Shown here: in pieces, positions 37,055 through 46,559 of the stretch
How the letters are laid out: each line of letters starts with the position of its first letter
Position numbering within the stretch: position 1 is the first letter of the stretch
Source of the DNA: Bremerella cremea
GTDB taxonomy: Bacteria; Planctomycetota; Planctomycetia; Pirellulales; Pirellulaceae
Length of the DNA stretch: 64,000 bases
Direction: 5' to 3'
Assembly: GCF_003335505.1 (NCBI RefSeq)
Contig: NZ_QPEX01000044.1
Span: 225,735 to 289,734 of the forward strand
Program-made: the position numbers and the translations under genes
Notes under the pieces: generated by a model
Database searches by the model: none
The model's input: only the letters and a program-made list of their open reading frames with translations
Told to the model about the DNA's origin: nothing

Positions 37055-37849
37055 ATGTATCGACGACTTCTGCTCTGGCTTATTCTCTTAGCATGCTACA
37101 GCGTGGCCGCAATCGCCATCACTCAGCAGTTCGAGCTGCCACGTTGGGACTGGGAAGACGAACTTACCACGGCACTCGGTGTCTCGATCGGCGTGCTGCT
37201 TGTCTTTCGAAATCGCTCGGCCTACGAGCGCTGGTGGGAAGCTCGCCAGCAATGGGGAAAGCTAATCAACGAGTCGCGAAATCTCTCCGTAAAAGTAGCG
37301 GCGTTTGCTGAAATCGCCCCCAGAGACCGGGAGATTATGGCGGAACTCCTGATTGCATTCCCGAACGCGTTACGCATGCACCTACGTGGTCAGCGCGATC
37401 CGCTACCTAGCATAGAGGCGTTGTTCCCCGAAATCGCCAACGCCGAACATCGGCCGGGTTATATCTCGCTCCAAATTTTTAAGTTGTTGAACAAATGGAA
37501 TCGAGACAACAGCCTCTTCGCCTCTATTCGCATCTTAGAACGCCAAGCAAACGGCTTGCTGGATGTGTGTGGTGCTTGCGAACGCATCCGCAATACGCCT
37601 ATGGTTCCCAGCTACCGCTTTATGGCCTGGTTCAGTGTGCTGCTCTACTGTCTTGCCGCCCCCTGGCCGCTCGGCATGAACTTTGAATGGTATGCTTTAC
37701 CGATTATCTTGCTCTCCAATAGCTTTCTCGTAGCCATGGAGATGGTCGCCGAGACGATCGAAGACCCATTTGGCCTCGAACACGATGACCTACGGCTCGA
37801 AAACTATTGTAAGGGAATTGAAGCGTTCGTACGGGAAATGCTTGGGTAA
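37055..37849 (+). CDS. Bestrophin-family (UPF0187/YneE-like) chloride channel-like membrane protein
   Basis: 264 aa, with the family's conserved region 'LGVSIGVLLVFRNRSAYERWWEARQQWGKLINESRNL', three to four membrane segments, and a C-terminal 'DPFGLEHDDLRLENYCKGIE' motif. Homologues act as anion channels in eukaryotes; bacterial members form pentameric ion channels. The N terminus is shorter than many YneE proteins. An in-frame stop at 37043-37045 excludes a longer start. It lies 43 nt after the sulfatase gene. Confidence 0.85.
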   Translation: MYRRLLLWLILLACYSVAAIAITQQFELPRWDWEDELTTALGVSIGVLLVFRNRSAYERWWEARQQWGKLINESRNLSVKVAAFAEIAPRDREIMAELLIAFPNALRMHLRGQRDPLPSIEALFPEIANAEHRPGYISLQIFKLLNKWNRDNSLFASIRILERQANGLLDVCGACERIRNTPMVPSYRFMAWFSVLLYCLAAPWPLGMNFEWYALPIILLSNSFLVAMEMVAETIEDPFGLEHDDLRLENYCKGIEAFVREMLG

Positions 37850-37877
37850 CGTTACAGCAAACCGACTTACGGAACTC

Positions 37878-38759
37878 TTAGATCTTAAGATTCTTCGACA
37901 GCATTTTGGCCTGGGCTTCGGTTAGCGGCTTCCAGTCAATTTCGACGTGAGGTAATTCGGCTTTTAGTTTTTCGATATCCGTAGCAGAGACATCTACTTG
38001 GGAGATAATAATCTTTTTGAGCTTGGGTAAACTCTTTAATTGAGCAAGTCCATCGTAATCGAGGCGAGCTTCGGTCAGTTCTACCACTTCCAGCGAAGGC
38101 ATCTTCGCCAAGAGAGCGAGGGTTTTGTTATCAAAACTGGCTGGTGTTTTTTTTCCCCAATTCGGTAAACGCTGGCCGAGACGGATTGTTTTCAGATTTT
38201 CAAGCTTCGTCAAATACTCGAGCTCGGCCGAAGTCTCGGTATTATGCCACTCTCGAAACAATTCCAACTGCGTGATTTGGCTAATCGCAGCAAAAGCTTC
38301 ATTCCCAGCTGTTGCACCGGCGAAGGTCAACTGTGTTAATCGGGGATGGTCTTTTAAATGAGCAAGCCCCTTGCCGGTAAACGTTACCTGTTCGCGAGAC
38401 GGATGAAAGAGGGAAAGTTTTTTCAGCTTCGGAAACGCTAAGAAACCGCGGTATCCCTCGTCTGTTAGCTCTGAGCCGTTGATTAAAATGTATTCCAAAT
38501 CTTTCAACCCGGAAAGCATTTTCAATTGCTCGTCGTTTAGTTGCTTTCCGCTAAACGAAATCGATTTTAAACCAGATAACTTACCGATGAGTTCGTACTC
38601 GGAATTCGTGTAGCCGTCGCAAAAGACCTGCAACTCGTCGATGAGACCATTGTGTCGCACGACTTTGATATTGATCTTTTCCAACTCGGCAACATTCGGT
38701 TCTTCTGCCAACAGTAGCCCAGGGATGAGCAGCAGCACGAAAAAGATAAGTGACTTCAT
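37878..38759 (-). CDS. Exported leucine-rich-repeat protein
   Basis: 293 aa starting with MKSLIFFVLLLIPGLLLAEEP, a signal peptide. AAGGA lies about 8 nt upstream of the chosen ATG. The frame is open to 38846 but the extra residues lack such features. The rest is made of irregular LRR units of about 22-28 residues with the pattern LxxLxxLxxIxxxxxxL ('LSGLKSISFSGKQLNDEQLKMLSGLKDLEYILINGSEL'). It should be a periplasmic or outer-face interaction module. No catalytic domain is present. It is convergent with the bestrophin gene and divergent from the PVC dehydrogenase gene. Confidence 0.75.
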   Translation of the reverse strand: MKSLIFFVLLLIPGLLLAEEPNVAELEKINIKVVRHNGLIDELQVFCDGYTNSEYELIGKLSGLKSISFSGKQLNDEQLKMLSGLKDLEYILINGSELTDEGYRGFLAFPKLKKLSLFHPSREQVTFTGKGLAHLKDHPRLTQLTFAGATAGNEAFAAISQITQLELFREWHNTETSAELEYLTKLENLKTIRLGQRLPNWGKKTPASFDNKTLALLAKMPSLEVVELTEARLDYDGLAQLKSLPKLKKIIISQVDVSATDIEKLKAELPHVEIDWKPLTEAQAKMLSKNLKI

Positions 38760-38967
38760 ATTATTGGTTCCTTGAGGTGTGTTCCCTGATTGTAGTTGAA
38801 CAACACCAGCCTGTCTTCTCGCTATGCGGCAAGGCGACTTTCTCATCCATTGCGATCCTAGATATCTCGAATTATCACGAAAAAGACTGGCCTGCTGCTT
38901 GAGCTTGCATTAGAAATACGGGGAATCGCCATCCTCGCATCCCTCCTCGCCGTTCCTATTGCCTGCC

Positions 38968-41900
38968 ATGTTTCGCTTCTGCTCAATTCAATCGTTTGTC
39001 CTGCTCGCGTTGTCGCTGTTTGCTTCGCTTAGCTTTGCCGAAGAGCCCAACACGAAACAGCGATCTCTTGATGCCGCCCAGAACGAAGCCGTTCGCGAGC
39101 ACATTCGCAACTTTGACGGACGAGGCGAGACCGGAGACTTCTCTATTGCTGCTAAATCTCCTGCCGAAGCGGAACAGGAATTTATCACCCCAGAGGATGT
39201 CACCGTGAAGGTAGCCCTGGCCGAACCAGATGTACGTCAGCCGGTTTGTATAAACTTCGACGAACGAGGACGCATGTGGGTTGTTCAGTACCTGCAATAT
39301 CCATTTCCTGCTGGCTTGAAGATTGTGAAGTATGACGAACATCTCCGAGCCGTGTTCGACAAAGTCCCGCCAGCACCGCCGAATCATGATCTCGGTGCCG
39401 ATAAGATCACCATCCATGAAGACACCAACGGTGATGGTACCTTCGACACGCAGAAGACTTTCGTCGATGGATTAAACATCGCCACCAGTGCGTTGCCAGG
39501 CCAAGGGGGCGTGTGGATTTTGAACCCACCCTATCTCCTCTTCTATCCCGATGCCGATCTCGATGATATCCCCGATGGTGATCCCGAAGTTCATCTTTCC
39601 GGATTTGGCTTGGAAGACACCCATGCCGTCGCCAACAGCTTGACTTGGGGCCCCGATGGCTGGTTGTATGGAGCCCAAGGAAGCACCTGCTGGGCAACGA
39701 TCAACGTGCTAAAGAATCCTTCTCACTTACCGGTTCATTTCAAAGGGCAGGGCATCTGGCGTTACCATCCATGTACGCATCAGTTCGAGATCTTTGCAGA
39801 AGGAGGCGGCAACACGTTTGCCGTCGAGTTCGACGAAAAGGGGCGTATCTATTCCGGACATAACGGAGGCAACACACGTGGGTTTCATTATGTTCAAGGA
39901 GGCTACTACCAAAAAAGCTGGGGCAAGCATGGCGCACTAACCAACCCACATGCTTATGGTTTCTTTCCACAAATGAAACACGCCGCCGTCGAACGTTTTA
40001 GCCACACGCTTATCAAATACGAAAGCGATGCACTACCTTCACGGTATCAGCATCGCCTGATCGCTCCGGTACCGCTGCACAACTATGTCGCCGTGTCCAA
40101 AGTGTTACCAGACGGTTCGACCTTTCAAACCGAAGACGAATTCCACGTGCTGCAGACCGACGATGTTTGGTTCCGTCCGGTCGATATTAAATCAGGCCCT
40201 GATGGCTGCGTTTACATTGCCGACTGGTGCGATACCCGCCTCACCCATGTCGATCCACGCGATACCTGGGATCGTCAACGTGGTCGCATCTGGCGAATTC
40301 AACCGAACAGCTATCCCCAGCATACGCCGGTTGATCTAAGCAAACTTTCAACCGATCAATTGATTTCTACTCTGGCCAGTCCCAATAAGTTAACTCGGCA
40401 ACTTGCTCAGCGCATGCTCCGCGAACATGGCGACTCCGAGGCTGCCGATGCGTTGATCGACCAACTAGCCACAACCGAGGGGCAACTCGCCCTGGAGTAT
40501 CTATGGGCGATCGATGCGTTCAAACGCTATGAGCAACGGGCCGCAGAGATTGCCCTGAGCCATTCCGATCCTTACGTGCGAATGTGGGGAGTTCGGCTCT
40601 TGTCGCCAAGCCTCGTCACTGTCAACGCGGCACAGCTAGTCGAACTCGCCCAAAAAGAAGCCCACCTGGAAGTCGCCAGCCAACTTGCTTCGACAGCCAA
40701 ACGCATCCCTGGTCCAATCGGATTAGAGATTGCCCTAAAACTGGCCCAGCGAGACGAATTGGCCAACGATCCCCATATCCCGCTACTAACGTGGTGGGCA
40801 ATCGAAGCCCATGCCGATGACTCTTCCCTCGACATCGATTCGGTCGTCCGATCACTGGAATCAACAAAGATTGGCAGCCAAATCATCCTCCCCAGGTTCG
40901 CCCAACGCTTGGCTGCCGAGCCGACCGATGTCAACCTAAAACGCCTGGCCCTTATGCTGGAAGTTGCCCAGCAAGACACGTTGCGTCAAGCGATGCTCAC
41001 CTCGATCGATACCGCGTTTAGTGGTCGCAAGATCGAACGCATGCCAGACGAACTACGAACTGCCATCGTGGCTGTGGCCGCTGGCAACTCTTCGTCACAA
41101 CTGGCACTGCTGGTACGTGCTGGTCAAAAAGAAGCCGAAGCCCAAGCAATTACGCTGATAGAAAATGAGAAAACAAGACTCGATCAACGCTTGAAGTTGA
41201 TTCAGTTGTTAGGCCAGGTCGGCTCCACCGAAGCTCGCGATGCCCTACTTCGAGTCGCCACCTCGGCAGCACCAGATACGATTCGCGTAGCGGCGATTGG
41301 TGGGCTCGGTTCGTTCCCATCCCCAGCGATTGCCCAGCAACTCGTGGTTCGCTATCCCCACGAACCCACCACGGTGCAAGCCGCCATTATCGAACTCTCC
41401 ACCGCCAGAGCCACCGCTGCGCTTCACCTGCTGGAAGCGGTCGATGCTGGCACAATTCCCCGCACGGCGGTCTCGGTCGATCTGCTTGAAAACCTGAAGC
41501 TACATGGCGACAAAACATTAAACGAGCGTATCAGCAAGATCTGGGGGACGACCCGGGCCACGCCTGCCCAATTGGCCGCTGAGTTATCGCAAACCGCGAC
41601 CATTCTCAAAACCGGATCTGGCAACGCGAAGCATGGCTTCGAGCTATTTAAGCAGCGGTGTGCCAACTGTCACAAGCTGCACGGCGAAGGGGCGAGCATC
41701 GGGCCAGAGCTTACCGGTTACGAACGCACCAACCTCGATTTCATGCTTCTCTCAATCGTCGATCCAAGTGCTGCCATCCGAGAAGAATACACCAACTATC
41801 GCGTGCTAACGGTCGATGGCCGAGTAATCTCTGGCTTTCTGAAGAACCAAGATGAAAAAACCATTACGCTGCAAAACGCCGAAAATCCCGCGTTGGTAAT

Positions 41901-42027
41901 TCCACGCGAAGAGATCGAAGCTGGCCCCGTAGCCATCGAGAAATCGCTCATGCCCGATCGTGTGTTAGAAGGCCTAACCGCCACTCAAATTCGTGACCTG
42001 TTTGCTTACCTACAAAGCAACAAGTAA
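38968..42027 (+). CDS. PVC-type heme-binding membrane-bound dehydrogenase
   Basis: 1,019 aa from ATG 38968, following a possible TTG at 38959. Order: signal peptide (to about 27); a PQQ-like beta-propeller dehydrogenase domain at about 60-460 ('NFDERGRMWVVQYLQYP...TIHEDTNGDGTFDTQKTF'); helical HEAT-like repeats at about 470-880; and a C-terminal class I cytochrome c with CANCH at residues 898-902, followed by 'IGPELTGYERTNLDFMLLSIVDPSAAIREEY'. This dehydrogenase/HEAT/cytochrome layout is specific to Planctomycetes and Verrucomicrobia. Substrate unknown; periplasmic. Confidence 0.92.
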   Translation: MFRFCSIQSFVLLALSLFASLSFAEEPNTKQRSLDAAQNEAVREHIRNFDGRGETGDFSIAAKSPAEAEQEFITPEDVTVKVALAEPDVRQPVCINFDERGRMWVVQYLQYPFPAGLKIVKYDEHLRAVFDKVPPAPPNHDLGADKITIHEDTNGDGTFDTQKTFVDGLNIATSALPGQGGVWILNPPYLLFYPDADLDDIPDGDPEVHLSGFGLEDTHAVANSLTWGPDGWLYGAQGSTCWATINVLKNPSHLPVHFKGQGIWRYHPCTHQFEIFAEGGGNTFAVEFDEKGRIYSGHNGGNTRGFHYVQGGYYQKSWGKHGALTNPHAYGFFPQMKHAAVERFSHTLIKYESDALPSRYQHRLIAPVPLHNYVAVSKVLPDGSTFQTEDEFHVLQTDDVWFRPVDIKSGPDGCVYIADWCDTRLTHVDPRDTWDRQRGRIWRIQPNSYPQHTPVDLSKLSTDQLISTLASPNKLTRQLAQRMLREHGDSEAADALIDQLATTEGQLALEYLWAIDAFKRYEQRAAEIALSHSDPYVRMWGVRLLSPSLVTVNAAQLVELAQKEAHLEVASQLASTAKRIPGPIGLEIALKLAQRDELANDPHIPLLTWWAIEAHADDSSLDIDSVVRSLESTKIGSQIILPRFAQRLAAEPTDVNLKRLALMLEVAQQDTLRQAMLTSIDTAFSGRKIERMPDELRTAIVAVAAGNSSSQLALLVRAGQKEAEAQAITLIENEKTRLDQRLKLIQLLGQVGSTEARDALLRVATSAAPDTIRVAAIGGLGSFPSPAIAQQLVVRYPHEPTTVQAAIIELSTARATAALHLLEAVDAGTIPRTAVSVDLLENLKLHGDKTLNERISKIWGTTRATPAQLAAELSQTATILKTGSGNAKHGFELFKQRCANCHKLHGEGASIGPELTGYERTNLDFMLLSIVDPSAAIREEYTNYRVLTVDGRVISGFLKNQDEKTITLQNAENPALVIPREEIEAGPVAIEKSLMPDRVLEGLTATQIRDLFAYLQSNK

Positions 42028-42036
42028 CGCAGCCCA

Positions 42037-42576
42037 CTAAACGGCATCGCTTTGATTGCCGACATACCAAGCCACCGCTTTCCGTTCGTGCTCGACCACA
42101 AACGCCTGCTTACCTTCGCAGTATTTATCGTTGTCGTTATCGCATGCCGCAGCGCACTGCTGTTTTAGCTGGGCATACTGCAGGGCCACGCTGGGATGGG
42201 CGACCAGATAATCTCGAAAAGCGAGATGCCGCAGCACATCTGGCGAGCCCTGCACAAACGCATGGACATGATGCGTTCGTTGTACGAGCCCGCGCAAGTA
42301 GAATCGGCGTCCAGCAATCCCCAACTCGCCACGCGGCGTATAACCGAGCTGCTGCATCGCGATCTCTTTTGCATCAAGCGCAGCAAGATCGGTAACTTCC
42401 AGCAGAATATCGATGACCGGTTTCGCCGCCAGAGCCGGAACGGCCGTACTGCCAATGTGGTGCGCAAGCACGAGCACATCCCCCAGAACCTCCGCTAGCC
42501 GCGAGGATTCGATTTGATAGGCGAACCACCAATTGGGATCGGACGGAACGACTTCAATAATTCGGTGCGATGTCAT
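42037..42576 (-). CDS. GrpB/Dephospho-CoA-kinase-like (UPF0157) protein
   Basis: 179 aa, with the UPF0157/GrpB signature 'AHHIGSTAVPALAAKPVIDILLEV' (nucleotidyltransferase-like fold) and 'THHVHAFVQGSPDVLRHLAFRDYL'. The fold is minimal-nucleotidyltransferase-related. Function is unknown; the group is sometimes fused to dephospho-CoA kinases. Cytoplasmic. Only 9 nt separate its stop from the convergent dehydrogenase stop. Confidence 0.8.
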   Translation of the reverse strand: MTSHRIIEVVPSDPNWWFAYQIESSRLAEVLGDVLVLAHHIGSTAVPALAAKPVIDILLEVTDLAALDAKEIAMQQLGYTPRGELGIAGRRFYLRGLVQRTHHVHAFVQGSPDVLRHLAFRDYLVAHPSVALQYAQLKQQCAAACDNDNDKYCEGKQAFVVEHERKAVAWYVGNQSDAV

Positions 42577-42750
42577 AGCACATTTTTAACAAGAAAAATC
42601 AACTGCTGAAGCAGTCTTGCCTTCCACGCGAGCCAGCCAGCATCCTTTTCGACAGCAAAATACGATGATAGCATCGAAGCCATGAATCTTGCCTTGCTTG
42701 ATTTTTTGGTTTTCGGTATCGTTCGCGCCCGATTGAAGAGCAATTCTGCC

Positions 42751-43185
42751 ATGAGTGATGTTACGCCACCTCGACGACTTCGCTGGTACGAGCGAATCTT
42801 GCTGGGGACTGGCGGCCTGATCTTGGCCGTTTTGCTGGCAACAGCCGCCTGGCTCACCCCCAGCGTGCGTGGCGTGGGAACCCATCAACAACTTGGGTTG
42901 CCTCCTTGTACGATGGTGCTGCTGACCGGCATGCGATGTCCTTCATGCGGGATGACGACCAGTTGGTCCTACCTGATGAAGGGAAACGTGCTTGAATCAG
43001 CAAGGGCGAACTCAGCTGGCTGTTTGATAGGACTGATCGCGTTGGTTATTTCCCCCTGGTTTTTAAGTTCCGCCGTTATGGGACGCATGACCATGCGGGT
43101 TCCCAGCGATGCCGTGCTGATCACGATAACGTTGTTCGTGGTCGCCGTCACGCTGCTCGATTGGCTCTATCGAATCAACATTTGA
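42751..43185 (+). CDS. DUF2752 membrane protein
   Basis: 144 aa from ATG 42751; a longer frame starts at 42682, but GAAGAG about 10 nt upstream of 42751 supports the shorter start. Three transmembrane segments. The DUF2752 core is 'GLPPCTMVLLTGMRCPSCGMTTSW' with a CPSCG motif, followed by 'NVLESARANSAG'. The CPxCG cysteines suggest a metal-binding or redox loop. Function unknown. A lipoprotein gene follows after 60 nt. Confidence 0.8.
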   Translation: MSDVTPPRRLRWYERILLGTGGLILAVLLATAAWLTPSVRGVGTHQQLGLPPCTMVLLTGMRCPSCGMTTSWSYLMKGNVLESARANSAGCLIGLIALVISPWFLSSAVMGRMTMRVPSDAVLITITLFVVAVTLLDWLYRINI

Positions 43186-43245
43186 AAAATAACGGCCTGA
43201 AATGAATTCGGGCCATCGACAATTCACCACGGATGGATCGAGTCC

Positions 43246-43917
43246 ATGAACCACGGCCGCTATCGAATTTCGCCACAGTCGTTTTCTGGCATCCTGCCAC
43301 TGCTTCTGTTGTGCTTGTTGCTGCTGGGTAACAGTGGCTGTGTTGGCCTACTGGCAGCACTATTATCTCGTGGCGATTACCAACCGGCGAAGTTCGACGG
43401 GCTTTCTGAAAAGAAAGTCGCCGTGCTATGTGTTGCTGGGCCTTCCTTCTATTCAGAAACTTCCACCTCGCGTCGTCTAGCAGAACAGGTCGAGGGGCTG
43501 ATCGTCGCTCATATCGAAGACGTGTCGGTCATATCGCAACAAAAAATCGATGACTGGAAAGACCGCAGCGGCTGGGATAACGTCGACTACCGCGAAGCAG
43601 GCAAGGCCCTCGGAGCGGATATGGTGATCGCGATCGACTTGGTTCGCTTCGAGATCCAGCCCAACCCTGGCGTCTACAAAGGAACCGCCGAGTTCATCGT
43701 TAACGTTTACGATATTAACAACGACGGCAAAGTGGTCTTTCGCGACACCCCTAAGGCAATCGAATTCCCAACCAATGGCCTTATATCGAGCCTTGGCAAC
43801 GAACGGGAGTTTCGCAGTTCGTTCATGCAGCTTATCTCACACCGCATTGCTCGAAATTTCTATAAGTACAATGTCAACGAAGACTTGATGCTCGACGAGA
43901 CCTTTATTTCCAACTAA
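43246..43917 (+). CDS. Uncharacterised lipoprotein, 223 aa
   Basis: An N-terminal hydrophobic stretch ends in 'LLLLGNSGC', a lipobox-like site with an atypical Asn at -3, so it may be a lipoprotein. The mature domain begins 'RGDYQPAKFDGLSEKKVAVLCVAGPSFYSET'; its phrase 'AGKALGADMVIAIDLVRFEI' resembles proteins that sense or bind a partner. It looks like a planctomycete-specific family; no function is known. A terminator follows 20 nt after the stop. Confidence 0.7.
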   Translation: MNHGRYRISPQSFSGILPLLLLCLLLLGNSGCVGLLAALLSRGDYQPAKFDGLSEKKVAVLCVAGPSFYSETSTSRRLAEQVEGLIVAHIEDVSVISQQKIDDWKDRSGWDNVDYREAGKALGADMVIAIDLVRFEIQPNPGVYKGTAEFIVNVYDINNDGKVVFRDTPKAIEFPTNGLISSLGNEREFRSSFMQLISHRIARNFYKYNVNEDLMLDETFISN

Positions 43918-43937
43918 GGTTTCCGAGGCCTTATCCC

Positions 43938-43969
43938 AGCGGGCCCCCTTTTAGAGGCCCGCTTTTTTT
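43938..43969 (+). terminator. Intrinsic terminator after the lipoprotein gene
   Basis: Arms AGCGGGCC (43938-43945) and GGCCCGCT (43956-43963), perfect over 8 nt, followed by a run of Ts. Confidence 0.88.
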
Positions 43970-44122
43970 ATGTTTAGTTTTCACGATCGCCTTAAGCACA
44001 AACGCGGAAAAGTTGACCCGCTTGAAAACAGCGTCTACCATTTAGTAAAGTCAAATCCTGACTTACGTTACGCCGCTGAGGCGAGATTCTCTTCCCCACT
44101 ACCTCCAATCAATCCGGCCAAG

Positions 44123-45088
44123 ATGCGTTTGCTTAAATTATCGCTGATCGTCGCTTTGTGCGCTTTACTGGCTTGGGATACGACTGCTGTCCAAGCTCAA
44201 CCGCCGGCAGCCCAAAAACCAGCCCCTAAACCAACCGGGCCTCGCAAAGAGATTCCTCCTCCGGAAGCGATTTCGCTGACGACCAAAGACGGTGTCGTTA
44301 TCCACGCCACTTACTATGGAAGCACCGAAGGCAAGAAGGCGATCCCCGTGGTCATGCTGCCTGGCTGGGAACGAAGCCAGAATGACTTAACCGGACTCGC
44401 CAAAATTATGCAGAAAGAAGGCCTGGCCGTGGTCACGGTCGATTTACGAGGCCACGGAGCCAGCAAATCGGTCCAAGGGCCTAATGGTCAAGTGACCGAA
44501 ATCGACCTCGACCGAATCCGGGCCAGTGATTTCGAGACATTTGTCTCGCAAGACCTGGAAGCTGTGAAGAGCTTTTTGATGGAGGAAAACAACAAAGGAA
44601 ACCTCAACATCGAGATGCTAACCATCATCGGTTGCGATTACAGCGCGATTGCCGCTCTGAATTTCGCCGCCCGCGATTGGAGTTGGCCAACGCTCCCCAC
44701 ACTGAAACAAGGACAAGATGTGAAAGGCCTGGTGCTGATTTCTCCACCACGGACCTTCAAAGGCTTTAACGCCAATCAGGCACTCAAAATGCCGGTCCTG
44801 CAGAACGAACTGTCGATTATGATCATCGTCGGTGAAGCAAATCGCACCGATCTGACAGACGGAAAGCGAATGTTTAACTCGCTAGAAAAGTTTCGCCAAA
44901 AGCAAATGGAGAATCCCTCTGATCGGACCGTCTTCTTTGCCACTAAGCCCAACGATCTTTCGGGAACGGCTCTGCTGGCCGATCCCCGTTCGAACTGCTT
45001 GAAAGATATTCTCTTCTTTACCAAGAGCCATTTAGCCGAACTGCAAGCCAACGACCCTTGGCACGACCGTTCGACGCCTTTGAAATAG
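44123..45088 (+). CDS. Exported alpha/beta-hydrolase-fold protein with Asp at the nucleophile elbow
   Basis: 321 aa from ATG 44123; the open frame extends upstream to 43970 but the signal peptide (MRLLKLSLIVALCALLAWDTTAVQAQ) sets the start. A Pro/Lys-rich linker is followed by an alpha/beta-hydrolase core ('VMLPGWERSQND', 'VTVDLRGHGASKS'). The nucleophile elbow reads 'IIGCDYSAIAAL', with Asp172 where esterases have Ser. Asp nucleophiles are known for haloalkane dehalogenases and epoxide hydrolases of this fold. It could be one of these, or be inactive. 'MIIVGEANRTD' may supply the acid. It stops 9 nt before the convergent LysM gene stop. Confidence 0.75.
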   Translation: MRLLKLSLIVALCALLAWDTTAVQAQPPAAQKPAPKPTGPRKEIPPPEAISLTTKDGVVIHATYYGSTEGKKAIPVVMLPGWERSQNDLTGLAKIMQKEGLAVVTVDLRGHGASKSVQGPNGQVTEIDLDRIRASDFETFVSQDLEAVKSFLMEENNKGNLNIEMLTIIGCDYSAIAALNFAARDWSWPTLPTLKQGQDVKGLVLISPPRTFKGFNANQALKMPVLQNELSIMIIVGEANRTDLTDGKRMFNSLEKFRQKQMENPSDRTVFFATKPNDLSGTALLADPRSNCLKDILFFTKSHLAELQANDPWHDRSTPLK

Positions 45089-45096
45089 GCGAGTTA

Positions 45097-45984
45097 TCAA
45101 TAACTTTGAGGCGGCGCGAGCGTTGTCCAAGGCTGATTTCCGCCTGGCAACCGCTCGCCAACTGTCCTGATCGGTTTCATTTGAGTCATCGGTCGAAGCT
45201 CTGGAGAGGTGGCTTCTGCATGAGCCACCCTCCCAGAAGGAATCGTCAGCTTAACGCCAATTGGCAGCAGGTCAGGCGAATCTAACTGAGCTTGATTGGC
45301 TTGATAGATCGCATCGGCCAAGAGCGGATCGCCGAGATACTTCTCGGCGATCGACTCCAAGCTATCTCCATCACGCACGCGGTGCTCCCGCGTTATCGCC
45401 GAACCGCTATTGCTGGTGCCGTGATTCGGCGGGGCAATACGGGGCAGGGGAGTGAACTGCTGCTGCACTTGCGTCTCGGGCAGCTCTGGCCTCATTACTT
45501 GCCGCGTAGTAATCACCGGCGAAGTTACCGTTGGTGGCAGCGGCTGAGCTGAGCCAGGAATCTCGATCGGAACAACGGCCCGGCTGGCCATGCCTGGGGA
45601 ATCTAACGCTTCCACACGCGTTGCCAAGCTTACGCTGCCGACCTGATTGATCGGCACGTCGGACAAAATCGGTTGCGCCGGGCCAAGCCCAGAACGCTCG
45701 TTTGCGACCGACAAGGTGGGAATCTGGGCCGGATTGTCGAGCCCCATGGCCGTATTACTACGCGGGGTCAACGTTACGACATCGGGACGAGAGACTTGCT
45801 GGTCCCAATACTGTTGAGCATCGAATCTCGGTTCGACCTGCTCAGTTTGCACCGCATTGTTAGCGGCTGTTGCTTCAGGCGTTGCCTGAGCGGGAGCGGT
45901 CCATGCCGACCAATACGGCATGGCTGACCCAAGCCCGATCACTCCTAGTGCGGCCAAGGTCAGAAGTTTGGAATCGCCATTCAT
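45097..45984 (-). CDS. Exported LysM-domain protein
   Basis: 295 aa with an N-terminal hydrophobic segment ('LLTLAALGVIGLGSAMPYW'). A long Pro/Thr/Gln/Val-rich low-complexity region (about 30-205) leads to a LysM domain at about 210-260 ('HRVRDGDSLESIAEKYLGDPLLADAIYQANQAQL...LPIGVKLTIP'). LysM binds peptidoglycan or chitin-like glycans. No enzymatic domain is seen. A periplasmic or envelope-associated protein of unknown role. Confidence 0.8.
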   Translation of the reverse strand: MNGDSKLLTLAALGVIGLGSAMPYWSAWTAPAQATPEATAANNAVQTEQVEPRFDAQQYWDQQVSRPDVVTLTPRSNTAMGLDNPAQIPTLSVANERSGLGPAQPILSDVPINQVGSVSLATRVEALDSPGMASRAVVPIEIPGSAQPLPPTVTSPVITTRQVMRPELPETQVQQQFTPLPRIAPPNHGTSNSGSAITREHRVRDGDSLESIAEKYLGDPLLADAIYQANQAQLDSPDLLPIGVKLTIPSGRVAHAEATSPELRPMTQMKPIRTVGERLPGGNQPWTTLAPPQSY

Positions 45985-46493
45985 ATTGCGTACCGTCGTC
46001 TGGGGGAGTCACGTGTACGCAGTCCATTGCTTTACTTTTCGAAGACCATCCTGATACTTCGGTACATCGACACTAGCTAGCGTCGGACTCTTGATTTTTA
46101 AGAACGCATTGCCACGTTTTTCGCCTGTCGCAGGCACGAATATAAGCAACACGCACGTCAGGCAAACCTTACGCTGGAAGACTTTTCTGCCCAGGAAAAA
46201 CGTAGCGAAATTGACAAACAAACAGCTTGCCGATCCCCAGAGCTTCTATCGTTGAAGAGCAGCATGAGCAGCTTCCTTGAGACAAGCACATTTAGGCAAC
46301 CGTCGCCCAGTTCAGAAAGCTCACTGCTACGTGATAAAACGCTCTAGCTTCGCTTGGTTTCGCCAAGAACATTTCCCACTCAACTTAGCCAAGCGAAGCC
46401 AGAGTCGACTCGCGGTCAGCAATCAATCGAATAACTTATTCAATACGCGATGCTTGCGCAGCCCAGTTCGTGCTCGTCCGAGAAGTTAGCGCA
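45985..46493. other. 509-nt intergenic stretch with a long imperfect stem
   Basis: I see no convincing gene here. A 70-codon frame at 46277-46489 has no ribosome binding site and a composition unlike neighbours. It includes the inverted repeat at 46342-46404 listed separately. The secDF terminator begins where this interval ends. Confidence 0.55.
46342..46404. repeat. Imperfect inverted repeat, 16-nt arms
   Basis: Left arm 46342-46357 (CTCTAGCTTCGCTTGG) pairs with right arm 46389-46404 (CCAAGCGAAGCCAGAG) at 15 of 16 positions around a 31-nt spacer, in a gene-free stretch. Confidence 0.5.
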
Positions 46494-46529
46494 CAAAAAA
46501 AGAAGACGGCACCAAACGGTACCGTCTTC
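46494..46529 (-). terminator. Intrinsic terminator after secDF
   Basis: On the minus strand, 12-nt arms GAAGACGGTACC and GGTGCCGTCTTC pair fully with one G-U, around a 4-nt loop, followed by seven Ts. It is 31 nt beyond the secDF stop. Confidence 0.93.
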
Positions 46530-46559
46530 GTAAACTTTAACGATTAGCGAAGCAGGGCG

